The position numbers and the translations under genes are program-made. A DNA stretch of 64,000 nucleotides from Secundilactobacillus similis DSM 23365 = JCM 2765 (GTDB lineage Bacteria > Bacillota > Bacilli > Lactobacillales > Lactobacillaceae). The notes below the pieces were generated by a model. It worked only from the letters and a program-made list of their open reading frames with translations. It was not told where the DNA came from and did no database searches. Location of the stretch: the NCBI RefSeq assembly GCF_001311075.1, contig NZ_BBAD01000003.1, forward strand, positions 34,381 through 98,380. Reading direction: 5' to 3'. This document shows, one piece after another, positions 48,790 through 60,017 of this stretch (the first letter of the stretch is position 1; each line of letters begins with the position of its first letter).

Positions 48790-49815
48790 AATTCATACGA
48801 TTTATCATCAGATTACCAACGATTAACTTAGGAGCTATTAAACCAACGATAGATGTGAAACATGGTTTTAACTAAATTAGTAAACCGTAATTGTCATCAT
48901 AAATTGATTTAAACTACGCTTATGAATATCCAATCGCATCTAAGTGCATGATACCGTGGAATAAGGCGTACTAATCATATAGCTTGATAATTAACAAACA
49001 ACGTGAATGTGGTTGCATTAATAATTCTTTCATCCATCGACAATCAACAATGATTCAAGTTGCAACTCAACTTCAAACTAGCAACCGTTAAGCGTTAAAA
49101 TCATCGTTAACTTTCGATTGAATAAGCGTGAATAAGCGGCGCTGATAACTAACAGTCATCTCAAATTATTTCGCATTTCAATAGAACGTCTCCAGTACTA
49201 ACTTGATAGACTCACTAAACAGTTATCGCGTTAGCAACTATCCGAATCCAGTTATATACATCAAATCAGCATTGAAAACTACCCAAGCGAAACAAATACG
49301 ATCATTAAGGCCAACAAAACACTGGTATATCAACGTTTATAGGATTAGCTACCTCTAAAACGCATTCTAAGCCCATTTCAGATTAATTGACGGGTAACTG
49401 ATCAATTGATGACGGAGAATTCAATTGCAATTAAGCAATTTTTAATAACAATTTGACCAAACAGTAAAAACGGTAATCAGTCAGCGATAACTAGCAATTT
49501 ATGCTGATTAAGAATTTGTTGGATCTTGGTTGAAGAAGAGTTGCTAATTTAAAACTTTAACCTGAACTCGCTTAAACTGATCAGACTCGTAGCTCGTAGT
49601 TAATTGGTAATCAATTAACTAAATTAAACATCTAGACGTGGCCATATAAATCGTTAACCATAAATTAAGTTGCAAACAACAATCAACAAAACTAAGAAAG
49701 GGAAGTTCAATTTAAGCAAATAAACTGATTCTTTTTTCTACTTTACATAATATATATTATTCAAAGTATTGATTCAGATTAAAAATATACACCTCATCAC
49801 GATTTCTTCAAATCC
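48790..49815. other. About 1 kb without any gene
   Basis: All six frames are broken by frequent stops, base composition is clearly more A/T-rich than the flanks, and no gene, tRNA, tandem repeat or insertion sequence was recognised. Small words recur (AAGTTGCAA, ACAATCAACAA, GTTAA) but without periodicity. No DnaA-box cluster was seen. It may be a decayed segment, an untranslated RNA or a regulatory or structural region. Confidence 0.5.
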
Positions 49816-49818
49816 AAA

Positions 49819-49852
49819 ATAAAAAACACCGATTTCAACATCAGTGTTTTAA
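49819..49852 (-). terminator. Terminator after small membrane protein
   Basis: On the minus strand ACACTGAT pairs with ATCGGTGT and is followed by TTTTTATTTTG. Confidence 0.8.
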
Positions 49853-49896
49853 ATACGCTTTATTTATTTACCGTTAATCGACTAACTTGCTCTCGG

Positions 49897-50271
49897 TTAT
49901 TTTTCAGACTCAGTTTCCGATGGTTTTTCAAACTTGTTATTAAACCAGATTGCTAATAAGCCGCTTACTGAACCAACGATGCCAATTAACATCATGATGA
50001 CGCGCATGATACCCGCATACTTTAAAAATGCGACGTACGTTAACGACAACAACATCCCGGCACCCAGAATGTTCACGAACGTTAACACGATTTTTTCTGT
50101 TGAATTACCTCTAGAAAGATACGTCGCGATAGCATAGACACCTAAGTAACTCACAACGTTGATTGCGACGTGGTACGACAAGTTCTGCTTACTGATTGCT
50201 GATAATAATGATACCAAACACAAACAGACTGCGGTAATCCAGGATGCAATAAGGGTCTTTTTGTACAACAC
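49897..50271 (-). CDS. Small four-helix membrane protein, unknown function
   Basis: About 124 residues with four hydrophobic helices and a short charged C-terminal tail (KFEKPSETESEK). Resembles DUF3021-like small membrane proteins in size and layout, but this is not certain. GTG at 50271 lies 6 bases after GAGGAG. Single gene with its own terminator. Confidence 0.65.
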   Translation of the reverse strand: MLYKKTLIASWITAVCLCLVSLLSAISKQNLSYHVAINVVSYLGVYAIATYLSRGNSTEKIVLTFVNILGAGMLLSLTYVAFLKYAGIMRVIMMLIGIVGSVSGLLAIWFNNKFEKPSETESEK

Positions 50272-50354
50272 CAACAACTCCTCAATAATGATTTACAACT
50301 CCCATTATTCGTTAGTTGAAACGCTTTTGCAACCGTCTAGCACTAAAAAGTCGT

Positions 50355-50807
50355 TTATCTTTCAGTTTCTGAGCCATCAAACAATTCTAAATACTGACCA
50401 TATCCAGCCGACTGAAGTTCAGTCACCGGCACAAACCGCATGGCAGCCGAATTCATACAGTATCGCTGACCACCAGTAGTTTTAGGCCCATCCGAAAAGA
50501 CGTGACCTAGGTGCGAATTGGCCTGATTAGAGCGAACTTCTTGGCGAAGCATCCCATGGGATTGATCTAGTTGCTCGGTAACCGCAGCGGGCTGAATGGG
50601 CTTCGTGAAGGATGGCCAGCCACAACCAGCATCGTATTTATCTAACGAACTGAACAATGGCTCACCACTGACTACATCCACGTAGATTCCGGGTTCGTCA
50701 AACTGATCATATTCACCGGTATACGGGGCTTCTGTTGCTGCGTGTTGGGTAACTTCATAGGCCGTTTTTGATAGTCGTTGTCTTAATTCGGCATCCGTTT
50801 CGTTCAT
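50355..50807 (-). CDS. msrB: Peptide methionine (R)-S-oxide reductase
   Basis: 150 residues. [10 protein letters not shown] and [10 protein letters not shown] are the MsrB signatures, and the catalytic Cys is in [11 protein letters not shown] near residue 117. It repairs oxidised methionine in proteins. The two zinc CxxC motifs of some MsrB are missing, as in many lactobacilli. ATG at 50807 follows AAGGAGTTGGTAAAA. Confidence 0.95.
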   Translation of the reverse strand: MNETDAELRQRLSKTAYEVTQHAATEAPYTGEYDQFDEPGIYVDVVSGEPLFSSLDKYDAGCGWPSFTKPIQPAAVTEQLDQSHGMLRQEVRSNQANSHLGHVFSDGPKTTGGQRYCMNSAAMRFVPVTELQSAGYGQYLELFDGSETER

Positions 50808-50916
50808 TTTTACCAACTCCTTGATTTTTCAAGCAACATTCGATTGTACACAATTTAATCAACTTAAGTGTAACAGGTTCTCGTCAAATAAGCGATTAAT
50901 CCAACCTGCAACAACT

Positions 50917-50949
50917 AAAAAAGTAGCCAGCATCCGTGCTAACTACTTT
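50917..50949 (-). terminator. Terminator after glycerate kinase
   Basis: On the minus strand AAAGTAGTTAGCA-CGGA-TGCTGGCTACTTTTTT. Confidence 0.9.
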
Positions 50950-50962
50950 CTACACAATATTT

Positions 50963-52105
50963 CTAGTTTAATTTAGCAATCAGTCGTGCAACGTTCTCCG
51001 CTGTTCGACTAAGATTCTGAGGTCCGTTAGCAAGTGCATCCGCCAAAGTCGTCACCCCTGGCACAATTGAGAACACGGCATCAATCACATTATCTTCATA
51101 TAATGATTCGATCCCCTGACCAACGTTCCCAGCAACAACGACAACCGGCGCATTTGGCGCAACGGCTTTGGTTGCTTGAGCGACCCCGTATGGCGTTTTA
51201 CCGAATTTGGTCTGAAAATCGATGCCACCTTCACCAGTAAAGACTAAATCAGCCCCCTGCGCCTTTTCCTTTAACCCGGCGTATTCGATGACGATTTCAA
51301 TGCCTTTGCGCATCTCAGACTTCGTAAAGGCAAGTAGCCCAGCGCCAAGGCCCCCCGCTGCCCCAGCACCTGGATAAGTTGCCAGATCAACACCCAACGT
51401 TTCTTGAATCACAGCGGCATAGTGGGTTAAGTTAGCGTCCAATTGAACAACCATGGCCGAAGTTGCGCCCTTTTGCGGGCCAAATACGGCAGACGCCCCA
51501 TCTGGCCCAACCAATGGATTAGTTACATCAGACGCAATTAAAATTTGGGTGTCTGCAATTCGTGGATCGACTTGGCTAAGGTCAATGCGCGTTAACTGAT
51601 CTAACGCCCCACCCCCTGGTGCTAATTCGGTTCCAGTCGCATCTAGCAGCTGAACGCCTAACGCTTGAGCCATCCCGGCGCCACCGTCATTCGTGGCACT
51701 GCCACCGATACCGAGAATCAGTTGCGTTGCACCACGGTTCAAAGCGGCAATCATCAGCTCACCAGTGCCATAGGTCGTCGTAATCAATGGATTATGGGTG
51801 TGGTCATCGACGTACTGAATGCCACTCGCAGCAGCCATCTCGATCACTGCAGTCTGACCATCTCCCAGGATGCCGTATACCGCATCAACTGGTGTGCCTA
51901 AGGGTCCCGTTACCGTTTCGTGAATCAGTTGTCCATCCGTTGCATCAACTAACGACTGAACGGTGCCTTCCCCACCATCCGCCATAGGTACTTTCACAAT
52001 CTCAGCGTCTGGAAAAATAGGCTGAATCCCAGTTTCAATGGCATCCGCTGCTTCCTTGGCCGTCATACCACCCTTGAAAGAATCTGGTGCGACTACGATC
52101 TTCAT
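50963..52105 (-). CDS. Glycerate kinase, GlxK/GarK family
   Basis: 380 residues. PDSFKGGMTAKEAA at the start, GGSATNDGGAGMAQALG in the middle and TGEGGIDFQTKFGK near the end match the type 1 glycerate kinase family. It phosphorylates D-glycerate into glycolysis. RBS GGGAGG. It follows a GntP-type permease on the same strand with 85 bases between, so the pair probably takes up and uses glycerate. Confidence 0.93.
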   Translation of the reverse strand: MKIVVAPDSFKGGMTAKEAADAIETGIQPIFPDAEIVKVPMADGGEGTVQSLVDATDGQLIHETVTGPLGTPVDAVYGILGDGQTAVIEMAAASGIQYVDDHTHNPLITTTYGTGELMIAALNRGATQLILGIGGSATNDGGAGMAQALGVQLLDATGTELAPGGGALDQLTRIDLSQVDPRIADTQILIASDVTNPLVGPDGASAVFGPQKGATSAMVVQLDANLTHYAAVIQETLGVDLATYPGAGAAGGLGAGLLAFTKSEMRKGIEIVIEYAGLKEKAQGADLVFTGEGGIDFQTKFGKTPYGVAQATKAVAPNAPVVVVAGNVGQGIESLYEDNVIDAVFSIVPGVTTLADALANGPQNLSRTAENVARLIAKLN

Positions 52106-52190
52106 TCAAATATCCTCCCTTTATCTATCGTTGACCGACTGCAGTTAACAGTCCTACCGTCAAAATCGATACTCTAATTATACCGCGTGA

Positions 52191-53496
52191 CTAGCCTAAG
52201 AAGCCTAGCATAATTGTTGCAACCGCACAGCAGGTCAACCCAACGAGTGATTCGTAAAGAATACACTTTGACCGTTCGGCGATGTCCATGTGCATGGCGT
52301 TGGCCGTTACGTGGAAGTAGTTCCCGTGTGGCAAGTGGTCGATCACAATGCCACCGGTGTGCACCATGGCTGCGGCAGCTAATGGCGCTACACCGAAGCC
52401 AAGAATTGCCTTACCAAACGACCCAGTGGCTAAGATAACCCCGGTCGAGGTTGATGCAGCAGCGGCGCCCATTAAGATCCCAGCAATTGGCGCTAATAAC
52501 GTGCCTGAAACGTGAGCCGCTTTGATTAAGGCAATGACCTGTTCTGGCAAACTTGAGTTAGTGATTAAGCCACCGATTGCCCCTGCACCTAATAAGATCA
52601 AGACAACGTCCGTCATTCGACTCATCGGCCTTGGCGTATTCTCTTAGCTTACCACCCTGCTTCATCGCTAACGCGCCAATAATTGCCGCGATTGGTAACA
52701 CGTACATGGCATCTAAGTTCAACTTCGTTAATGCCGTAATATTGAGCACTGAGCCAATCGGATTAAGTAACAGTAAGACGATTGCAACGACTGGCGTTAC
52801 TAAGGAACTCCCCAAACTAGGTAAGTTCTCAACATCTACCGCATCTGCCGTTAAGTTTTCAAGGTCTTCGTCTAATACCTGTGAGCCCTTGTTCTTTAAC
52901 AACGTTGCCAAGATAACGGCCATAGCTAACCCAAATAACGCAGGAATGAAGTCGGCAATCATGACTTGACTCAATTCTACGTTAAACCCCTTGGCAGCCG
53001 CAATCGTGTTGGGGTTAGGTGAAATAATGTTCCCGGCTTTACCGCCACCGGAAAGCGCTACCAAAAGTGCCAATTTTGAAATGTGCATCCGCTTCCCGGC
53101 TTCTAGTGCAATTGGGGCCACGATCAAAACAGCAACGGGAATAAAGACTCCAACTGCGGTAATCACCATCGTGGCTAACGCCAATGCAAAAATCGCTAAC
53201 CGGTCCCCTAGCTTCGTGACGATCGTTCGTGCCAACGTCTCTGCTGATCCGGACTCCATCATGACCCCAGCCAGCATCCCGGCTGCCAGCACCCGTAAAA
53301 TCGTCCCAACCACGCTTTGTGACCCGGCAATGAGAATGTTAATCGTTTGAAGTAAGTTCGCCCCACCGAGTAATGACCCGATGATTGCCCCTAATAGTAG
53401 TGAGTACACTGGGTTTAACTTTTTAAGAATTAAGATAATGGCTAATGCCAACCCAATCAGTGCGGCCCACCATGACACAACGACCGTTCCTGCCAT
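52191..53496 (-). CDS. GntP-family permease, probable glycerate/gluconate carrier (frame broken once)
   Basis: About 435 residues when repaired, with about 12 helices. GGGKAGNIISPNPNTIAAAKGFN is the GntP motif (GKAGNIISPNPNTIA). The frame breaks at 52629, where two bases are missing (coding AAGGCC for AAGGGGCC), which rejoins ...EYAKGPMSRMTDVVLILLG. A shorter second frame alone (MSRMTDV...) would be a truncated carrier. ATG at 53496 follows GAGGGAG. Its neighbour is glycerate kinase, so glycerate is the likely substrate. Confidence 0.87.
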
Positions 53497-53740
53497 ACAA
53501 ATCGACTCCCTCTTGTTTAGATTGTTCAAGCTTGCACCAATTATATAACGTTGTATTTTAACTTTCAACCGTTAATTAATATATCATTAAAATAATTATC
53601 AGGCTTTTATTAAAATATTAACCGTTCCAGTGTTATATAATACCCAATTCATGAATGAATTTATCTGATTTAATCATTTAAAACATCATAATAATCCGTT
53701 TTCTATTACCTCATCTTCACACTAAATTACACTTGTACAT
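53497..53740. other. AT-rich gap
   Basis: Holds the permease promoter region on the minus strand; no gene or RNA recognised. Confidence 0.5.
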
Positions 53741-53778
53741 CAAAAAAGCGCTTCTCAAGGATAATCCTCAAAAAGTGC
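53741..53778 (-). terminator. Terminator after EAL protein 1
   Basis: On the minus strand GCACTTTTTGAGGA pairs loosely with TCCTTGAGAAGCGC, followed by TTTTTTG. Confidence 0.7.
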
Positions 53779-53800
53779 CTCGTTTTAAAATCGATTTAGG

Positions 53801-54462
53801 CTAATAGTCAAACAAATGTGGTCGCCCGTAATAGTAACCTTGGCGAAACGGTAATTCTAACTGATCTAACAATTGCTCATCATCTGCATTTTCGATACCC
53901 TCAACGATCAACCGTAAATTATACTGCTCCGCTACCTGACGCCAGAACTGCAAGGCCGGTTGAATTTCCTTAGCCCGTTGTTCAGTCCGAAAATTTTGCA
54001 TCGCAAACTTTAGCTCACTGGCGAGTGGCAGCAACGGCTTGATTTGCGCGTACCGATTATCACCCGTACTCACGTCGTCCAAACTAAATTGGATGCCATG
54101 CGCCGCAAACGCGGTAATCTGCTCCTGAAGCTGCGACAAACTGACATCCTGATCACCAGGCTCTTCCGTCACTTCGACAACTAAGGTCACGGGATAAATA
54201 GCATGCTGTACTTGAATCAACGCCGCCGCCATTTCAGCGTTCACGAATTGAGTCCGATTTAGATTAAACGACACTGACCCAATCTTGAGGCTAATTGCTG
54301 TGCAACCTGAGCCAATAACCGAGTTTGAATGGCAACCGGAATCGTTGCAAAATGCTGTGGTAGGATCCAACGATCGTCTTCATACTTGCGAATCAGCATT
54401 TCATAACCAATCAGCGATCGAGTATCTTGATTAAGTTGGGGTTGGATAAAGTAACGATACAT
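53801..54462 (-). CDS. Stand-alone EAL-domain protein 1 (frame broken once)
   Basis: About 220 residues, an EAL domain and nothing else. Catalytic-type residues are largely kept: Glu in IGYEMLIRK, Asn in FNLNRTQF, Glu in VEVTEEP, Asp-Asp in FSLDDVSTG, Lys in ELKFAMQ, Glu in IVEGIEN, Gln in RQGYYYGRP. The loop after DD differs from DFG. It may be a cyclic di-GMP phosphodiesterase or a degenerate sensor. The frame breaks at 54289, where TTAGCCTC should be TTAGCCCTC (Leu-Ala-Leu-Lys as in the neighbour). ATG at 54462 follows GAGAAGG. Tandem paralog of the next gene. Confidence 0.82.
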
Positions 54463-54534
54463 GACAGGCCTTCTCACACATTTGATTAGTTTTGCTAATT
54501 CTAGTATAACATCAATCTATAAATCATTGGTTAG

Positions 54535-55193
54535 TTAATCAGACAAATGCGGCTTACCATAGTAATAACCTTGACGATAGGGAATCTCCAGTCGATCCAA
54601 CAACTGGTCATCTTCAATCGTTTCAATGCCTTCCACAACAAATCGCAATTTGTACTGATCAGCAATTTTTTGCCAATGAACTAGCTGTTCTGGGATCTCG
54701 CTGCCCGACCCTCACGCCGAAAGTTTTGCATCGCAAACTTAATTTCGTGCACCAGTGGTAAAAACGACTCAACGTTGGCCAACGTATTATTCCCACTACC
54801 AACATCATCAAGACTGATTTGAATGCCATGTTGATCGTAATAGCTCACTTCAGCGGCTACCTGTGCTTTGGAAATACCCTTATCCGTTGGTTCTTCGGTC
54901 ACTTCAACGATCAGACGCACTGGGTACAACGCCAACTGAACCTTCGCTAACGCATCCGCCATTTCCGGGTTTATAAACTGCGTTCGATTCAGATTAAAGG
55001 ACACGGAGCTGATCTTAAGGGCCAATTTGCCAGCAGTTTGCTGAAGCAGTACCGCTTGAACGTCTACTAAAATCGCATTAAAGTCTTCCGGTAAGATCCA
55101 GTGCTGGTCATCAAATTTACGGATCAAGAACTCATACCCGAATAACGACTTGGTAAACTTATTAAGTTGGGGTTGGATAAAGTAACGGTACAT
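54535..55193 (-). CDS. Stand-alone EAL-domain protein 2 (frame broken once)
   Basis: About 219 residues, about 60 percent similar by eye to EAL protein 1 and starting with the same MYRYFIQPQLN. GYEFLIRKFDD, FNLNRTQFINPEM, VEVTEEPTD, SLDDVGSGNN and VVEGIET are visible, keeping the metal and nucleotide ligands expected of an EAL phosphodiesterase. The frame breaks at 54699, where GCAGCGAGATC should be GCAGCGGAGATC (Ala-Ala-Glu-Ile); the C-terminal 48 residues are in the other frame, ending GYYYGKPHLSD. No GGDEF partner lies nearby. Confidence 0.82.
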
Positions 55194-55409
55194 TGCACAG
55201 ACCTCTTTAGCGGTTAGTTTTAAACCGAGTTTTAATTATTACATGTTATAACATCTATATTACATTTTACTAGGATAGTCAAATAATTGCTAGCGGTAAT
55301 CAACTAAGTTACCCGTTTTTCGCGTCTTTTTTCAGTCATCAACCACAGAACACCGCTTTTTTCATTAGTGTTTTCAATTTAGCACCGACTTAACTTGGTC
55401 GTTAAACCC

Positions 55410-55453
55410 AAAAAGAGCGCTACACCTCCACCGAGGTTATAGCACTCTTTTTA
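55410..55453 (-). terminator. Terminator after ppaC
   Basis: AAAAAGAGCGCTA pairs with TATAGCACTCTTTTT around a short loop. Confidence 0.85.
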
Positions 55454-55478
55454 ATTTAACGCATTAATTCAGTTGTGA

Positions 55479-56407
55479 CTAAGCACCAAATGCCGTTTGC
55501 AATGGTGGGACAACTTGCTTCTTACGTGAAACCACGCCAGGCAAGTTGGCTTTGTCGTCCTTCAACGTGGTGTTAAAGGCCTTTTCAACAACGTCCTTAG
55601 GTTCGCCATAGACGAATAATTCGGAGTTGCTATCAAGCACGTTCGTTGCCAAAACTAAGAATAAGTCGTAACCTTCCTTAGCGGCTTCGTCAGCCATCGC
55701 TTGCTTGATGCCAGCTTCACGACTGATAACGTCGTTCAAGTCAACCGTGTTGATTTGGTCGATACGAACGTTCTTGCCAGCCATGGTAAATGACTTAGCA
55801 TCAGCAGCAACTAATTCGGCATCGCTCTTAGCAGCCAAGTTAGTCCCAGCCTTCAGCATTTCGATACCGTATGATTGGTAGTCCACGTCAGCGATTTCAG
55901 CCAAGGCTTTAACGGCTTCGCGGTCCTTATCAGTGGTGGTTGGTGATTGTAACAACAACGTATCTGAAATAATAGCAGATAACATCAAACCAGCCAATTG
56001 CGCAGGAATCTCAACCTTGTTTTCAGCAAACATGTTGGTCAAGATCGTGCTGGTACAGCCAACTGGTTCGGCCCGGTAGTACAAAGGTGCTGCCGTGTTA
56101 AAATCAGCGATCCGGTGATGGTCAACCACGTGTGTCACTTGAACGTCGGCGATATCGTCGGCGCTTTGTTGTGGTTCATTGTGATCGACTAACATTACAG
56201 CATCCACTTCGTTAGCAACCGTCTTAACGATCCGTGGGGTTGGTTCGTTGAAGTGGTTTAAAACAAAGTTAGTTTCCATGTTAGGTTCGCCAAGCGCAAC
56301 GGCTTCAGTGTCGTAACCTAACTTTGATTGTAAGTAGGCGTAAGCCTTAGCCGCCACGATGCGTCGGTATCAGGACTTTTGTGCCCAAAAACGAGTTCCT
56401 TTGACAT
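55479..56407 (-). CDS. ppaC: Manganese-dependent inorganic pyrophosphatase, family II (frame broken once)
   Basis: About 309 residues when repaired, typical of family II. It hydrolyses pyrophosphate in the cytoplasm. Two domains: the DHH phosphatase domain (GHKSPDTDA at the start, [18 protein letters not shown]) and the DHHA2 C-terminal domain with the [10 protein letters not shown] signature. The frame breaks at 56361, where GACGCATC should be GACGCCATC (Asp-Ala-Ile-Val); only the first 15 codons are in the other frame, starting at ATG 56407. An indispensable enzyme in most bacteria, so the break is probably not real. Confidence 0.92.
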
Positions 56408-56462
56408 AAATTGATCGCTCCTCAAAATAATAAAATACGAACACTCTTATTTTACTATGATT

Positions 56463-57424
56463 TTACTTATTTTGCTGAATTTCTTGCAACCGAGCAAGAT
56501 AATCCTTGGTCTTCAAATATTGATCAAACTGAGCTAAGAAATGGCCGATGCGGGGGATCCGATCCTTACCTGAGCGGAAGACAAAGCTAATTCAAACCGA
56601 ATGTTAGGTTCAAACCGCGCCGTCCAAGTGTTTTCTTGTGGGCCTTGGCCAACCACGAATGAGTTTGGCAATGCCGTGTAAGCACCGGTCTGCGTTGAAA
56701 ACCGTAACAGCTGTTGAGGTGTCGTAAACTGTGACACGCTCACTGGTAAGTCAACCATGGCGTTCTTGTAAGCTTCACGCATCACGTGGTTCAAGTAGTA
56801 GTTAGTTGGGTACGTGGTCCAAGGACGACTTGGCGTATCCGCAAACTTGATGCGCTTCTTCTTGCTGAGCTTTTCGTCGTGGTGAATGAATAACAGGTCG
56901 TCACTAATGATCCGCTTCGATTCGTACGGCTTCCAGTTTTTGATGGATTCATCAGGTAAGTACATGATGGCCAGATCAATCTGGTTGTTTTCCAACTTGT
57001 CCCAAATTTCTTTTCGAGTCAGCATGTGAAGGGTGATCTTCACATCTGGGTTTTCTCGGTAAGATTGAATGGTAAAGTCTTCAAACACGCTGTCTTCAAC
57101 GGATGCTAAGATCCCAACGTTGATATCACCTTGCGTTGCGCTAGTTGATTGTTGGATCTCATCGGCTGCATCGTTTAACACGTCATAAATCTTATGGGTC
57201 GCATCAAGCATCGTGTACCCAGCATCCGTTAGACGCAGTTTTTTACCAACGGAGTAAAACAGGCGGGCGCCAACGGTCCGTTCCAGTTTCTTAATTTGTT
57301 GGGTCAAAGCTGGTTGCGTGATGCCTAAAATTTGAGCAGCTTGCGTATAGTTCATTGTTTCGGATAATTGTAAAAAGTAAGTGAGCGTTTTCGATGAAAA
57401 GATGCTTTCTTGCTTGCTTTTCAT
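56463..57424 (-). CDS. LysR-family regulator between parC and ppaC (frame broken once)
   Basis: About 320 residues when repaired. HTH: NYTQAAQILGITQPALTQQI (about residues 20-39), then LERTVGARLF. The effector domain follows. The frame breaks at 56583, where GCTTTGTC should be GCTTTTGTC; repaired, it reads FVFRSGKDRIPRIGHF and continues to a stop at 56463. This is one of two breaks in an A/T run. RBS AGGAGG. Its target is not known; neighbours are ppaC (same strand) and parC. Confidence 0.85.
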
Positions 57425-57543
57425 GGGGGAAGCCTCCTAAATGATTGGTTGTCTTTGAAAGTTTATTTATCAAAGCTATAATAACCATCTTTGAGCAAAT
57501 ACGCAATTATTGTAATCTAAAAATAACGGATTACTAATAAAAT

Positions 57544-59987
57544 TTAAGACAATGTTAAAATAGTGGGTTTTAATCGCAGGATTTCTGGGACACCTTCGGA
57601 TTCTGTGTCAATCACAAATGAGCCGTTGGAATAGCGATTATTAAGCGGATGTTCCGCCGGTAAAATATCGTGCATTCGGCGACGATCAGTAATGACTTCC
57701 AAAGCGGCCGTTGCATCCGCTAATTTAATAAAGTCAACGACTTCGTGTGGCTTGGACTTCAAAGCATGTAATACTTGGACCCCTTTACGCGCACGAGTGG
57801 TGACTGAGATTTCCTTAGCCGCCATCTTCTTGAAGGCACCGCGTTGGGTAATCAAGCTGACCGTGTCCGCATCCGTTACCAGTTGCAGATCAACGACTTG
57901 ATCACCGTCACCAAGGTTCATTGACCGAACCCCAGTCGTTCGCGCACCGTTAACTGGCACTTCCGCTAAATCGTACCGAAGCGCTAAGCCCAGTTTTGAC
58001 ATCAATAGAATCGATGTCTCCTCTGGTTTGGCTAGATACGTGACATCAACCACGTGAGCCTCTGGATGCTTGAGCTTTTCGTAAACAATTGCCCGGCTCT
58101 TGTACGTCCGGCCAGGTAAGAGCGACTTAAACTCGGTTCGCTTCACGTACCCGTCATCGGTTGCAATCAAGAATTCACCCGGTGCTTTGAGATCCTCAAA
58201 AGCGTAGGTGGCAATAATTTGTTCATCATCCGCCAACCCAATCGTTTGCGAAATGTGTTCACCAGTTTCCTTCCAGCGCGCATCCGTAATTTCGTGCACT
58301 GGTCGATAAATCAAGTTCCCCTTGTTCGTAAACATGTAGAGGTGGTTTAACGTACTCAATTTTTCAGTGAAGATTGGGTAATCGTCTTCCTTGAGTCCGT
58401 TATCTTCAGGATCGGACGCATTATACGACCGGACCCCGCTGCGTTTCAGATAGCCATCCCGACTGACCAAAACAACCACGTCTTCATCAGGCACCATGAC
58501 TTCGGTTGAAATGGTCAATGGTGTAATTTCAGCCTGAATCTCAGTTCGGCGATCGTTACGGTAGGTCTTGTTGATCTCCCGTAATTCTTGACGTAGCACT
58601 TTATTCAGTTCTTTAGGGTCCGCTAAAATCCGTTGGTAACTGTCAATTGCCTTGGCGAGTTCAGCAGCTTCAGCTTCTAACGCCGTCACGTCAGTATTGG
58701 TCAACCGGTATAGTTGCAAGGCCACAATAGCATCGGCTTGCGCTTCAGAGAAATCGTAAGCTGACATCAAGTTATCGCGGGCGTCTTTACGGTTTTTGCT
58801 GGCACGGATGGTCTTGATAACTTCATCAAGAATCGATAAAGCCTTGATCAACCCTTCAACGATGTGTTGCCGTTTCAACGCTTTATCCAAGTCAAATTTG
58901 GTCCGACGAGCAATGACGTCTTGTTGATGTTCCAAGTAGGCACTCAGAATCGTCTTCAACGACACGTGTTCTGGCCGCCGGTGGTTGATAGCCACCATGT
59001 TGAAGTTGTAAGTCACCTGCAGGTCGGTGTTTTTAAACAGGTAGTTCAAAATCCCATGAGCATCAACGTCACGCTTCAACTCAATCGCAATCGACAAGCC
59101 ATCCCGGTCAGATTCATCCCGAACTTCCGAGATGCCATCCACTTTTTTAAGCAACCGGAGTTCATCGATTCGCTTAACTAACGCGGCCTTGTTAACTTCG
59201 TATGGAATCTCACTGACGCGAATCAGTGATTTATTCCCACGTAGGGTTTCAATGGCCGTTCGTGAACGCACGACGACCCGGCCACGACCAGTTTCGTAGG
59301 CCTTCTTGATGCCATCAAGACCTTGAAGGATGCCGCCAGTTGGAAAATCAGGCCCTTAACAAATTGCATCAGTTGATCTAAATCGGCGTTCGGGTGTCCC
59401 AGCAGGTAAATCAACGCGTCAATCACTTCACCCAAGTTGTGCGGTGGAATGTCCGTTGCGTAACCGGCCGAGATCCCGGTTGCCCCGTTAACTAGTAAGT
59501 TCGGAAACTTTGCTGGCAAGACGGTTGGCTCGTATTCGGTATCATCGAAGTTTAACACCATATCAACGGTGTCTTTATCAATGTCTTTTAACATCTCACC
59601 GGCAATTTTACTTAACCGGGCTTCGGTATACCGCATGGCAGCAGGCGGATCACCGTCCATGGAGCCGTTGTTCCCGTGCATCTCAACCAATGGTTCACGA
59701 ACTTTCCAGTCCTGACTCATCCGGTTGAGGGCTTCGTAAATCGAGCTATCCCCATGGGGGTGGAAGTTACCCATAACATTCCCCACAGCCTTAGCTGACT
59801 TTCTAAAGGGTTTGTCGTAGGTGTTGCCATCCTTGTTCATGGCAAATAAGATTCGCCGTTGAACGGGTTTTAAGCCGTCACGGATGTCCGGTAACGCCCG
59901 TTCTTGAATAATTGACTTTGAGTAACGGCCGAACCGGTCACTCATGACTTCTTCTAAAGTCAGTTCTTGTATCTTTGTTCCCGCCAC
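57544..59987 (-). CDS. parC: DNA topoisomerase IV subunit A (frame broken once)
   Basis: About 814 residues when repaired. It cuts and rejoins DNA to decatenate chromosomes, with ParE. Motifs: [17 protein letters not shown], the catalytic Tyr in [32 protein letters not shown] [13 protein letters not shown], and beta-pinwheel repeats in the C-terminal third. The frame breaks at 59351, where coding GTTAAGGGCCTGA should be GTTAAGGGCCCTGA (Gly-Pro-Asp-Phe-Pro-Thr). GTG at 59987 lies 8 bases after AAAGGAG. It follows parE by 30 bases, so they form one operon. Essential, so a true frameshift is implausible. In the quinolone region Ser and Glu residues are retained (GDSSIYEAL). Confidence 0.95.
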
Positions 59988-60017
59988 TTAAAACGCTCCT
60001 TTCACAGTGAAGATTGC

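Noticed and set aside
48790..49815. Replication origin or IS remnant
   Set aside because: No DnaA-box cluster, inverted termini or transposase fragment could be found; only A/T richness is shared with an origin.
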